Of a DNA stretch of 64,000 nucleotides, positions 39,083 through 46,995 are shown piece after piece. Positions within the stretch are counted from its first letter, which is position 1. Each line of letters begins with the position of its first letter. Origin of the DNA: RPQJ01 sp963746325 (GTDB taxonomy: Bacteria > Pseudomonadota > Gammaproteobacteria > Steroidobacterales > Steroidobacteraceae); NCBI GenBank assembly GCA_963746325.1, contig CAVVBC010000002.1:1-64000 (forward strand), given 5' to 3'. The translations under genes and the position numbers were made by a program. Under the pieces are notes generated by a model. It saw nothing but the letters and a program-made list of their open reading frames with translations. It had not been told where the DNA came from and ran no database searches.

Positions 39083-39568
39083 ATGACCGCGTTCCCCCGC
39101 GCCGCACTCCTTGCGTTACTGCTCGCTCGGCGCCCTGCTCGGGTCCGGCGGGTGCGTCTACCGGCCGAACATCCAGCAGGGCAACCTGCTCAAGACGCAG
39201 GACGTCGACCAGGTGACCGTCGGCATGACGCGCAGCCAGGTCCGCTACCTGCTCGGCACGCCGATGCTGTCCGACTCGTTCACACCGCAGCGCTGGGACT
39301 ACATCTACACGTTCCGGCGCGGTCGCGAGACCCGCATCGGACCGCGCGCATTTCATCGTGCATTTCGAGGACGACAAGGTCAGCCGGATCGAAAAGCCCG
39401 ACCTGCCCGAGCCGCCGCGCATCGATCCCGAGCAGGAAAAGGCGAAGGCGAAGCTGGCCGACGAACAGGCCGAGCGCGAGGCGCGAGAGCCGCCGCCGCC
39501 GCCTTCGATCAAAGCAGCCGCAGCCAGACGCACCGCGTCCAGGCAGCGGCGGCAACAACAACAACTAG
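39083..39568 (+). CDS. bamE: outer membrane assembly factor BamE, frame broken
   Basis: A lipoprotein of the BAM complex (SmpA/OmlA), about 160 residues. If corrected: a signal peptide ending in a lipobox (LLGSGGC, Cys acylated), then PNIQQGNLLKTQDVDQVTVG, MTRSQVRYLLGTPMLSD and RWDYIYTFRRG, followed by an unusually long charged and Pro-rich tail (PPPPPSIKAAA) ending in NNNN. One-base insertions near 39125, 39345 and 39525 break the frame. Stop TAG 39566-39568 overlaps the stop of the convergent rnfH in CTAG. Confidence 0.87.
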   Translation: MTAFPRAALLALLLARRPARVRRVRLPAEHPAGQPAQDAGRRPGDRRHDAQPGPLPARHADAVRLVHTAALGLHLHVPARSRDPHRTARISSCISRTTRSAGSKSPTCPSRRASIPSRKRRRRSWPTNRPSARRESRRRRLRSKQPQPDAPRPGSGGNNNN

Positions 39569-39880
39569 CGCTGCGGGCCTTTGTTTCCAGCCGCTTGGGC
39601 TGGCGGCGGCACGCTGCGCGGCGTCGCAGCGCGGATCGATCCGCAGCGGCCGATAGATCTCGACGCGATCGCGATCGCGTAAAGGGCGGTCGGCCGCGCA
39701 GACCGTGCCGTAAACACCCAGCACCAGCGGTCGCCCGCGCAGTTCGGGAAACTCATCCAGCAAACCCGATTGCTCGACGGCCGCCAGCGCGGTGAGCCCC
39801 GTGGCCGGCATCGGCGACGGTCACCAGCCGCTGCCGTCCGGCAGCGCGTAGACCACTTCGACGCTCTCCCCGGCCCTCAC
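39565..39880 (-). CDS. rnfH: RnfH family protein, frame broken
   Basis: A small ubiquitin-like-fold protein (RatB/RnfH), about 104 residues, usually encoded next to ratA. If corrected: VRAGESVEVVYALPDG, LVTVA, PATGLTALAAVEQSGLLDEF, RPLVLGVYGTVC and DRVEIYRPLRIDP, ending AAGNKGPQR. Breaks lie near 39833 (a base missing), 39812 (a base extra) and 39600. The GTG start at 39880 overlaps the ratA stop by 4 bp (GTGA). The biochemical role of the family is uncertain. Confidence 0.82.
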
Positions 39881-40359
39881 CCACCGCCGGTGTCCGCCGC
39901 CGGTTCCGCCGGGGTGGATGCATAGGACGTCCGCGCGCGCGCGACGAAAGCGTCGATCAGTTCGCCGACGCTCTGCTCGAACGCGCGCCCGAACAGCATG
40001 GACGCGACCGGGTTGGCGAACTCGAACGTCATCTCGAGCACGATCTTGGTGCCGGCCGTGCCGCCGATCGGCGTGAAGGTCCACAGACCCGTCGAGGCTG
40101 CTTGAACGGTCCGTCGACCAGCTGCAGCGACATCCATTCGGGGCGCTGCATCACGTTGCGCGTGGTGAAGCTCTGGCGGATGCCCGCCCGCTCCATCGTG
40201 ATGCTGGCCTGCGAGGTCGCGCTCGGACTTCTCGTGGACCTGGGCGCCCGCCACCCACGGCAGGAACTCGCGATACCGCTCGACGTCGACCACGAGGTCG
40301 AACATCTGTTCGGGCGAGAAGGTGACGAGCGCGGTGCGCTTGATTTCGCGGATGGACAT
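39877..40359 (-). CDS. ratA: type II toxin-antitoxin-like/ubiquinone-binding RatA family protein, frame broken
   Basis: A START/polyketide-cyclase-fold protein (RatA/YfjG; homologous to coenzyme Q-binding COQ10), about 159 residues. N-terminus MSIREIKRTALVTFSPEQMF, DLVVDVERYREFLPW; the middle, ASITMERAGIRQSFTTRN, and RPEWMSLQLVDGPFKQ are in another frame; the C-terminal part is KIVLEMTFEFANPVASMLFG. Insertions near 40225, 40100 and 40090 explain the shifts. Divergent from smpB, as in E. coli. Confidence 0.86.
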   Translation of the reverse strand: MSIREIKRTALVTFSPEQMFDLVVDVERYREFLPWVAGAQVHEKSERDLAGQHHDGAGGHPPELHHAQRDAAPRMDVAAAGRRTVQAASTGLWTFTPIGGTAGTKIVLEMTFEFANPVASMLFGRAFEQSVGELIDAFVARARTSYASTPAEPAADTGGG

Positions 40360-40432
40360 GTCGATTTGGGTCGCGGGCGCGCGCAGTGTAAGCGGGCCGG
40401 ATAGAATGCGCGACCCGTTCCCAGATGCCGCC

Positions 40433-40921
40433 ATGACCACCCCGCGCAAGGAAAAAGACCGCAAGCCCGACGAAAACCCGACGATCGCGCAGAACAAGCG
40501 CGCCCGCTACGAGTATTTCATCGAGGACAAGCTCGAGGCCGGCCTCGCGCTGCAGGGCTGGGAGGTCAAGAGCCTGCGCGCCGGCAAGGCGCAGATCACC
40601 GAGGGCTACGTCATCGTCAAGGACGGCGAGGCCTTCCTGATCGGCGCGCACGTCACGCCGCTGCGCACGGTCTCGACGCACGTCGTGGCCGACCCCACGC
40701 GCACCCGCAAGCTGCTGCTGAACCGCCGCGAGCTGGACAGCCTGGTCGGCGCGGTCGAGCGCAAGGGCCACACCATCGTGCCGCTCGAGCTCTACTGGAG
40801 CAACGGCAAGGTCAAGCTCGAGATCGGCGTGGCCAAGGGCAAGCAGGCCCACGACAAGCGCGACACCGAGAAGGACCGCGACTGGCAGCGGGAGAAATCG
40901 CGCCTGCTGCGGAGGCGCTGA
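40433..40921 (+). CDS. smpB: SsrA-binding protein SmpB
   Basis: 162 residues; binds tmRNA and carries it to stalled ribosomes for trans-translation. Conserved: IAQNKRARYEYFIEDKLEAG, LALQGWEVKSLRAGKAQITE, and the positively charged C-terminal tail (KRDTEKDRDWQREKSRLLRR) that enters the mRNA channel. Frame intact despite broken genes to its left. A heptamer element separates it from ssrA, its functional partner. Confidence 0.97.
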   Translation: MTTPRKEKDRKPDENPTIAQNKRARYEYFIEDKLEAGLALQGWEVKSLRAGKAQITEGYVIVKDGEAFLIGAHVTPLRTVSTHVVADPTRTRKLLLNRRELDSLVGAVERKGHTIVPLELYWSNGKVKLEIGVAKGKQAHDKRDTEKDRDWQREKSRLLRRR

Positions 40922-40922
40922 A

Positions 40923-41018
40923 GGGGTTAGGCAGGCGCTAGGGGTAGGCTCGGAGGTTCATCCGCACTCGACGGCGCAACTGCACCTCCGACTAACCCTA
41001 ACCCCTAGCCCCTCTCCC
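40923..41018. repeat. heptamer inverted element between smpB and ssrA
   Basis: Degenerate GGGGTTAGG/GCTAGGGGTAGG units on the left, CGACTAACCCTAACCCCTAG on the right, and a 7-bp-arm hairpin (CGGAGGT...ACCTCCG) between. The inner junctions (CTCGG / CCGACTAA) resemble those at 24068 and 24189, indicating the same repeat family. It follows the smpB stop by two bases. Confidence 0.7.
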
Positions 41019-41059
41019 CTTGTATTCCGGCGCAGTACCCCTACACTGGGGCTGTTCAC

Positions 41060-41414
41060 GGGGGCGACCGGTTTCGACGTGGGTCGCGAAACTCCATGTG
41101 CATGCCGAGGTGCAAGATACCTCGTTAAACTACTTGCAAACTATTAGTTGCCAACGACGACAACTACGCTCTAGCGGCTTAATCCCGCTTAACCCCCGAC
41201 TGGCGTGTGCTTGTGCATCCAGACCCGGGGGACGCGCTCACAAGCTCGCGTGTCCAGTGTGCTGAGGGCTGGCTCGCTAAAACGTTCCTGAGCTGGTCGG
41301 TCATCTTCCCTGCCGCTTGGGTAGTGAACGACGAGAATCAAAAAGACGGCTAAGCATGTAGGTCCTGGAATGTAGGGCTTGCGGACGCGGGTTCGATTCC
41401 CGCCGCCTCCACCA
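41060..41414 (+). ncRNA. ssrA: tmRNA
   Basis: A 355-nt transfer-messenger RNA. The 5' end GGGGGCG pairs with CGCCUCC next to the encoded ACCA end to form a 7-bp tRNA-like acceptor; the T arm GGGTTCGATTCCC is present near the 3' end. The resume codon GCC at 41150 starts the tag reading frame, giving ANDDNYALAA and TAA (41180-41182), a normal ClpXP-recognised tag ending in ALAA. Followed by a perfect terminator and preceded by its partner smpB. Confidence 0.95.
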
Positions 41415-41428
41415 TCCCCCTGGGGAAG

Positions 41429-41456
41429 AAGGCTCTCGAAAGAGGGCCTTTTTCTT
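41429..41456 (+). terminator. terminator of ssrA
   Basis: A 9-bp stem (AAGGCTCTC/GAGGGCCTT with one G-U pair) closed by a GAAA tetraloop and followed by TTTTTCTTT, 15 bases after the tmRNA 3' end. Confidence 0.92.
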
Positions 41457-41577
41457 TGCTGCGGTACCTGATCTTTTATAGCTAAACAGTGAATAACTGG
41501 ATCGCGGCGCCCGAAAAATTGATGCTTGACGTGCAGCCTGTTTTGACCCGCGCAAATCAACTTTCGGTCCTGCGGGG

Positions 41578-42880
41578 TCACTGGGCGCTTTCTTTTCTGG
41601 CCGATCGCTTGGCCTCGCTTGGGCTCAAGACAATTGCGGGTGGCGTCCTCGAACGCAGGCAGCACTTTCGCGAAATGGTGAAACTGCGTGGCGGACAGTT
41701 CCGCAAGCAAAAGGCCGCTCGGGAGTGCTGTGCCGATTGCCACCCCTTCCATGCGTGCCCCGCCGTACTCGACCGGATACCTGAAACTGAAGTGCGTGCG
41801 AAAAGCGGGCCTCCCCGCCAGCGTTTCTTCGAGGGACGTGTCGATAATCTGCAGATCGTCAAGCTTCTGATCTTGAAGCCCCTGGACATACCACTGCGAA
41901 GTTTGATCCGGGCTAGCAAGCGGTTTCGATTTGCCCACCGCCCACGGAAACTCATTCGTGTAGGGCATCAATGCGACCTTGATCTCGTTGATCAGGCGGC
42001 CGTTCCGACTCGCACTCACCAGGTTCTTGTGGGAATTGATTCGCACGCGCCAGCCCACGGGGGTATGCAAAGAGAACTCACCGTCGGGCGGTGAGACAGT
42101 TTCGGTGAGCAACCCACCACGTTCCTCGGCGGATACATTTTCTGCAAACCCGGAGGGAATCTCGGGGTAAGGCTTCAGTAATTTTGCGACTACTCGGTGA
42201 ACAGACTTCGGATCACGAAGATCGGTGAAATTGAAGCCTCCATACTCGTGCCCGGATTGCCCGTTAAACCAGGTCACCTGTCCCGTTCGAAGATCGACGA
42301 GGAACAGCCCTGCATAGCTTCCGGTCGAGGACGGAAGGACAAGCAAGGGCGGAAAGAGCGCCGAGGCCACGGCACCTGCCGCGCTCAGCGCGACCCACTC
42401 CGTGCCTTGTTCGTCCTGGGTGCCGAGCGGGATGAGAACGTAATCGACCCCAGCGCGGTCTCGGAGAAACGACAGCACCGGTACCGAGGTGTGTTCGATG
42501 AACGCACGGAGATTTCTGGTGACCGTCTTCGTGCCTACGCCGTAACCCTGCAATTGAATCAGCGTCGCCACGGCGAGGAACTGATCGATCGCAGCGCCCT
42601 CTTCCGGCGAGATGCTGGGCAGTTCCTTGGCGACGAGAAGGGTCGACTGGTTGACGGCCTCCCGCAATGCCGTATCGATATTGGTCCCGGCGGTGGCTGT
42701 CCACTCCTCGGACGGTCGCACCTTGAACCCGATCTCGCGTACGTGCGCCCGGGTTGGTAACAGGACCACCGCCAACGGCTCACTGGGCGTCGCGCCAGAG
42801 TCTTCCCTGGCGTTTACAGGTTGGATGCCAGCCACGACAAGCCAGGCAATCCAGACCCGAGTGATCAAGTACTTTTGCAT
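41578..42880 (-). CDS. exported protein of unknown function
   Basis: Signal peptide MQKYLITRVWIAWLVVAGIQ with cleavage after VNA; then about 410 residues without a motif I recognise. The middle part reads like a bacterial stress/lipoprotein domain (VDYVLIPLGTQDEQGTEWVA, LFLVDLRTGQVTWFNGQSGH); a later part, YPVEYGGARMEGVAIGTALP, has a PsbP/DUF1795-like look. As sequenced, the frame reads through into antisense tmRNA to 41189. Dropping one A near 41634 (CGCAATTG to CGCATTG) gives a plausible end IVLSPSEAKRSARKESAQ at 41578, so I place the stop there. Base composition is less GC-rich than in the core genes; it sits directly beyond ssrA. Confidence 0.6.
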
Positions 42881-43220
42881 GAGTGGGCGCGTCTTGCAGG
42901 CGATGCCCGCAAGCCCTTTTCTTATGGCGTTAGTGGGTGAAGACGAAGGCGACCATTCCACTTATGGTCCGACTGGACCACGGCATGGTAGGCACGTTGG
43001 CTGGCATGCGCCTAAGGGCTTGCCGAGGTTTCGCGTTTGGTCACAACCGAGTTGGGGCTGGCGTTCATCCGCGACGCGACGGTTGACGCTGCTTCCAGAT
43101 TCTTGAGATCAGGATGATACGATTAGACAGTCTATTCGTATCACTATACGATATGAATAAGCTATTTATTCGTCTCAAATACCGATAGACGCCACTTTAG
43201 CCGCACCTGGTGACACGAAT
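42881..43220. other. AT-rich divergent gap before fic
   Basis: 340 bp between the divergent exported-protein gene and the Fic gene. The right third (about 43110-43190) is the most AT-rich DNA in the window and holds overlapping dyads (43116-43171). No gene seen. Confidence 0.6.
43116..43171. promoter_or_regulatory. dyad-rich operator region upstream of fic
   Basis: Overlapping inverted repeats: GATACGA (43116-43122) with TCGTATC (43136-43142); TATTCGTATC (43133-43142) with GATATGAATA (43150-43159, one mismatch, 7-bp spacer); GAATAA (43155-43160) with TTATTC (43166-43171). The repeated half-site resembles TATTCGTATC. The dense dyads 50-105 bp before the Fic ATG look like a regulator-binding region; the Fic protein itself has a C-terminal winged helix. 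Confidence 0.6.
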
Positions 43221-44372
43221 ATGGACCCCGTTCGCTGGATCTGGCAAGCGCCGGGCTGGCCGCACCTGACCTTTGACGCCGCCCGGCTGGCGCGGCCGTT
43301 GGCGCTCGCCCGGCAGGAATCCGGCGCGCTGTTCGGCAAGGCGGCGGCGATCGGGCTCGAGGAGCGGGCCGCGCTCGAGCGTGAGGTCTGGTCCCAGGAG
43401 GCCGTCGCCACCGCGGCCATCGAAGGCGAGGTCATCGACCTGGCGGCCGTCCGCTCGTCGGTGGCACGTCGCCTGGGGCTCGCGCGCCAGGGTCCGGCGG
43501 TGCCGCGCAACGTCGAGGGCCTGCTCGACGTCATGGAGAACGCGGCCGACGATTGGGAGCAGCCGCTGACGCGCGAGCGCCTGTGTGCCTGGCAGGCGGC
43601 GTTGTTTCCCGGCGGTTCGAATCTCCGCAACCTCGTCGTCGGCGAGTACCGCAGTAGCGACGATCCGATGCAGATCGTCAGCGGTCCGCACGGGCGGGAG
43701 ATCGTGCACTACCAGGCGGTCGCCGGCGCGGCGGTGCGCGCCGAGATGCACGCGTTCCTCGAGTGGTTCAACCGCACGGCCGACCTCGACGGCTTGCTGC
43801 GCGCCGGTCTCGCGCATGTGTGGTTCGAATCGATCCATCCTTTCGACGACGGCAACGGTCGCGTCGGTCGCGCCGTCGTCGACCTCGCGCTCGCGCAGGA
43901 CGCGCGCCGCTCGAGCCGATTGCTGGGAATTTCGTCCGCCATGCGCCACCGGCAGGAGGCGTACTACGACGCGCTCAACGCCGCACAGCGCGGCGACGGT
44001 GATGTGACGCCCTGGCTGGAGTGGTTTCTCGACACCTACACCGAAGCTTGTCGCACGAGCACGGCGCTGATCGACGAGGCGCTCGCACGCGCTCGCTTCT
44101 GGACTGATCACCGTGCCGTGCCGTTGAACGAGATGCAGCGACGGGTGCTCAACAAGATGCTCGACGCCGGGCCCGGCCGTTTCGACGGCGGCCTCACCGC
44201 ACGCAAGTACACGGTGATCGTCGGCACTAGCAGAGTGACGGCGTCGCGCCACCTCGCCGACCTGCTCGAGAAGGGATTGATCGTGCGCGCCGCAGGGCCG
44301 GGCGGGCGCTCGACTCGCTACGACCTGGCACTGCCCGGGTGGGAGTGGCGTGCGTCGACAGTCCCACGGTGA
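43221..44372 (+). CDS. Fic family protein with winged-helix C-terminus
   Basis: 383 residues. Fic domains usually transfer AMP from ATP to target hydroxyls. The N-terminal DUF4172-like part contains an inhibitory motif of the form [S/T]xxxE[G/N] (TAAIEGE, about residue 63). The Fic core motif HPFDDGNGRVGR (about residues 210-221) is intact, including the catalytic His and both Arg. The C-terminal about 80 residues (NEMQRRVLNKMLDAG, GTSRVTASRHLADLLEKGLI) form a winged helix, suggesting DNA binding. A dyad cluster directly upstream would fit autoregulation (inference). Single gene, no antitoxin partner seen; the internal inhibitory motif makes one unnecessary. Confidence 0.9.
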   Translation: MDPVRWIWQAPGWPHLTFDAARLARPLALARQESGALFGKAAAIGLEERAALEREVWSQEAVATAAIEGEVIDLAAVRSSVARRLGLARQGPAVPRNVEGLLDVMENAADDWEQPLTRERLCAWQAALFPGGSNLRNLVVGEYRSSDDPMQIVSGPHGREIVHYQAVAGAAVRAEMHAFLEWFNRTADLDGLLRAGLAHVWFESIHPFDDGNGRVGRAVVDLALAQDARRSSRLLGISSAMRHRQEAYYDALNAAQRGDGDVTPWLEWFLDTYTEACRTSTALIDEALARARFWTDHRAVPLNEMQRRVLNKMLDAGPGRFDGGLTARKYTVIVGTSRVTASRHLADLLEKGLIVRAAGPGGRSTRYDLALPGWEWRASTVPR

Positions 44373-44449
44373 ACGCTATGACAGTTCTATGCCAACATTC
44401 TTTTTCTTTGGTGCACCTGGGCGTCGTACCCGATCGGGCACGCGAGGCG

Positions 44450-44935
44450 TTACCCAACCTCCCCAGGTACCGCCGCGCGGAGCGCCTCGGTCGCAGATTT
44501 GGCCCGCTCGACGGCCTCCAGCATCATGCCAACCGCCTCTATGACCGCGACGAACGCGGGTTCACAAGCTTCGTCGGCCTCCGCGGCCCGCTCCAGGCGT
44601 TCGACCAGGTCCGCCATCGGCGACACCGCCGTCAGCATCGCCGCGTCCATCTGCGCCAGGCCCTGCACGACCACCGCCGCAGCGACCGGACGCCCTTTCG
44701 TCGCAAGCTCCGCCTGCAACAACGAAGTCGCAAACGTCACCCGACCTGATGTCTCCCGCAGGCTGGCGACGGATTCCGCGACCGCCGCGCGCAGCTCCGC
44801 AGGCATCGACAGCATGGGCAACGCCTGCGCGAGGTTCACGGCCTGCGTGTCCATCGAATCCGCGCAATCGCGCACCGCTGCGATGGCGGATCGAATCTGC
44901 GGCAAAGCGCGCGTCGCCAGGGACATTGCGCTCAC
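44450..44935 (-). CDS. hypothetical protein
   Basis: A 161-residue Ala-rich protein, likely all-helical (e.g. LPQIRSAIAAVRDCADSMD, AEADEACEPAFVAVIEAVGM). No motif recognised, no signal peptide or membrane helix. GTG start 44935 (VSAMSLATRALPQ) overlaps the stop of the DUF805 gene by 4 bp, implying co-translation; ATG 44926 is an alternative. Function unknown. Confidence 0.65.
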   Translation of the reverse strand: MSAMSLATRALPQIRSAIAAVRDCADSMDTQAVNLAQALPMLSMPAELRAAVAESVASLRETSGRVTFATSLLQAELATKGRPVAAAVVVQGLAQMDAAMLTAVSPMADLVERLERAAEADEACEPAFVAVIEAVGMMLEAVERAKSATEALRAAVPGEVG

Positions 44936-45348
44936 TGCGACAGGCCTGGCTCCACGGTCGGACTCGGAGTGCCCGAACCCATCACGCCCTTCGGATTCGG
45001 CCCGAAGCGGTTCGCTCCTGGCTGGCTGTCCAGCACCATGAACACCAGCATCACCACGGCACCCAACAACGGGATGAAATAGAGCAGCTGCCACCATCCG
45101 CTGCGATCGGTGTCGTGCAGGCGGCGCGCCGTGATGGCGATACTGGGCACAAGCGTGGCCAGCATGAACAGCCCGCTGAACAGGCCAAATCCGCTTTCCT
45201 CGTGGTACGTGCCGACAACGACATCGACGATCGAAAGCGCGACGGCCGCGAGGACGTAGAAGAGCACGAAGTACCAATACTCGCTGCGTCTTGCCCGACC
45301 CTCGAGCGTTGCGTATTTCTTCGTCAGTGCTTCCAGAAACCATTTCAT
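44932..45348 (-). CDS. DUF805 family membrane protein
   Basis: A 138-residue inner-membrane protein with the DUF805 pattern: an N-terminal WFLEALTKKYATLEGRARRS-EYW motif, then four helices including YFVLFYVLAAVALSIVDVVV, and the conserved ITARRLHDTDRSGWWQLLYF. ATG 45348 has GGGAG about 11 bases upstream. The role of the family is not established. Coupled to the following hypothetical gene. Confidence 0.88.
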   Translation of the reverse strand: MKWFLEALTKKYATLEGRARRSEYWYFVLFYVLAAVALSIVDVVVGTYHEESGFGLFSGLFMLATLVPSIAITARRLHDTDRSGWWQLLYFIPLLGAVVMLVFMVLDSQPGANRFGPNPKGVMGSGTPSPTVEPGLSQ

Positions 45349-45527
45349 GGCTATCGACTCCCTTTTATTGTGATCGCTCGTCACCACGCACCCCCCGTTC
45401 CCGGAAGACACCCGGCAAGCCTGTGCAGGACATATTAATTAAGACTTCGGTTCGATGCGCGCCGACCTGGCGGGTGACGACCACGATGATCGCGGATCGC
45501 TCCGGCCAGGCGCTGCTCGGTCGAACG

Positions 45528-45977
45528 TCACCGGCGCCTGCGCGACCGCACCACGACCGTCCCTGCCAGCTTGTCGTGCCACCCCTGCTTGCGCGCATCG
45601 AATGCAACCCAGAGGATTCCGACCATGAACGGCAACATGGCCACGTAGTATCCCGCGTACCTGCCGAGCAACTGCCCTGTGGTGGGCTTCTCACCGGTCA
45701 CGGCATCCACGATCCGTGCGGAGATCGCGAACTTCCCGGGCGTGGCCTGGCGATAGATCCAGAACAGGATCACCGCGATCGCAGGCAGCACCCAGGTGAT
45801 CAAGACGTCGGCCGGCCCCTGGATGAGTTCATCAGACGTCCAGTAGGCCGTGCCATACACCCAGGTCACCAACGGCATGCTCACGGCCAGCAGCAGCAGG
45901 GTGTCGATCAGTGCCGCACCGACCCGCGGCCAGAAGCCCACGTATTCCAGCTCCACGGCATTCGCTTTGTCCTGCAT
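45528..45977 (-). CDS. RDD family membrane protein
   Basis: 149 residues, with the RDD domain: WPRVGAALIDTLLLLAVSMP (the R..D motif), three or four membrane helices, ATPGKFAISARIVDAVTGEK, and a basic end (RSRRRR). Some RDD proteins act in Na+/H+ homeostasis, most are uncharacterised. Start at ATG 45977 (MQDKANAVELEY), with AGGGGAG just upstream; ATG 45995 is possible. Same strand as the DUF805 gene, 179 bp before it. Confidence 0.85.
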   Translation of the reverse strand: MQDKANAVELEYVGFWPRVGAALIDTLLLLAVSMPLVTWVYGTAYWTSDELIQGPADVLITWVLPAIAVILFWIYRQATPGKFAISARIVDAVTGEKPTTGQLLGRYAGYYVAMLPFMVGILWVAFDARKQGWHDKLAGTVVVRSRRRR

Positions 45978-46182
45978 CACACTCCCCTCGCTCATCCCGA
46001 GCAAGACACCTACGTAAGCACACAGACGGACGACCCGCTCAGGCAGCGAGGCACCCGAACGGGAACGTCGCCCACAGTTCCTCCGGTATCATAGTCCGTG
46101 CAAGCGCATTGAATTGCTGCCGCGAAGACGCCGATAACATCCGTTTCACCGGCAGGATCTCCGCCGAAGGATCACAGACGAG

Positions 46183-46959
46183 ATGACGCACTTCATTTTC
46201 CGCACTGCACCGCTCGGTTGGCTCGTGCTATTGGCTGCCGTCCTGCCTGCAGCCGCGTCTGCGTCCGAGCAACTGCCGCCGTCCCCGGCGCTGACGGTCG
46301 AACTGGGTGCCGCCTGGCAGCTGCGCAATACCGCCCAGGTTTCAAACGAACCGCCGAACACCCGGTTCAAGATCGACGACCTGACCGGCGACGGCCCGTT
46401 TCCCGCCGGACGCGTGGTCCTTGATTGGCCACTGAACGAAAAGCACCGCCTGCGATTCCTCATCGCTCCCCTCGGCGTCGACGAGACCGGCGTTGCCACG
46501 CAGCCCATCGTGTTCCGCAACACGACGTTCGCGCCCGGCCCGATCGATGTGAAATACCGGTTCGATTCCTACCGTGCAAGCTACCGCTACGTTTTCTACC
46601 AGCGCGAGCAGTGGACGTGGTCGGGCGGCGGCACGCTGAACATCCGCGACGCGGAGATCCGCCTGCAACAGGGCTCGCTGACACGAGTGCGGAAAAACAC
46701 CGGCGTCGTTCCCCTGCTGGCGCTCGAAGGCGAGTGGCGCTTTGCGCCCGACTGGTACGGCCTGCTCGACTTCGAGGGACTCGCCGCACCGCAGGGTCGC
46801 GCCATCGATGTGGCATTGAAGCTTGGCTACGATGTTTCGCCGAACATCACGGTCGCGGGCGGTTATCGCATCCTCGACGGCGGCGCCGACAACGATGACT
46901 TGTACACGTTCGCTCGCTTCGACTCCGCCGTCCTCGGGTTGACGTGGAGGTTCCGGTAG
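46183..46959 (+). CDS. predicted outer-membrane beta-barrel protein
   Basis: 258 residues with a signal peptide (WLVLLAAVLPAAASA) and a body of alternating hydrophobic and polar residues with many aromatic strand ends (YRASYRYVFYQREQWTW, LKLGYDVSPNITVAGGYRIL), ending in LGLTWRFR. This is the pattern of an 8-10 strand outer-membrane barrel. No closer family recognised. Single gene between the RDD gene and the binding lipoprotein. Confidence 0.75.
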   Translation: MTHFIFRTAPLGWLVLLAAVLPAAASASEQLPPSPALTVELGAAWQLRNTAQVSNEPPNTRFKIDDLTGDGPFPAGRVVLDWPLNEKHRLRFLIAPLGVDETGVATQPIVFRNTTFAPGPIDVKYRFDSYRASYRYVFYQREQWTWSGGGTLNIRDAEIRLQQGSLTRVRKNTGVVPLLALEGEWRFAPDWYGLLDFEGLAAPQGRAIDVALKLGYDVSPNITVAGGYRILDGGADNDDLYTFARFDSAVLGLTWRFR

Positions 46960-46995
46960 CTCGTTGGCCCGCGCTCGTTCCGCGCAGGTCAGGCG

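Noticed and set aside
40359..41414. A RatA-RatB toxin-antitoxin interpretation of the ratA/rnfH pair
   Set aside because: The ratA-rnfH-smpB order is core genome and RatA-type proteins resemble Coq10; I see no evidence here for a toxin pair.
43221..44372. A Fic/antitoxin (FicTA) two-gene toxin-antitoxin system
   Set aside because: No small antitoxin gene adjoins it; the inhibitory motif is inside the protein's own N-terminal region.
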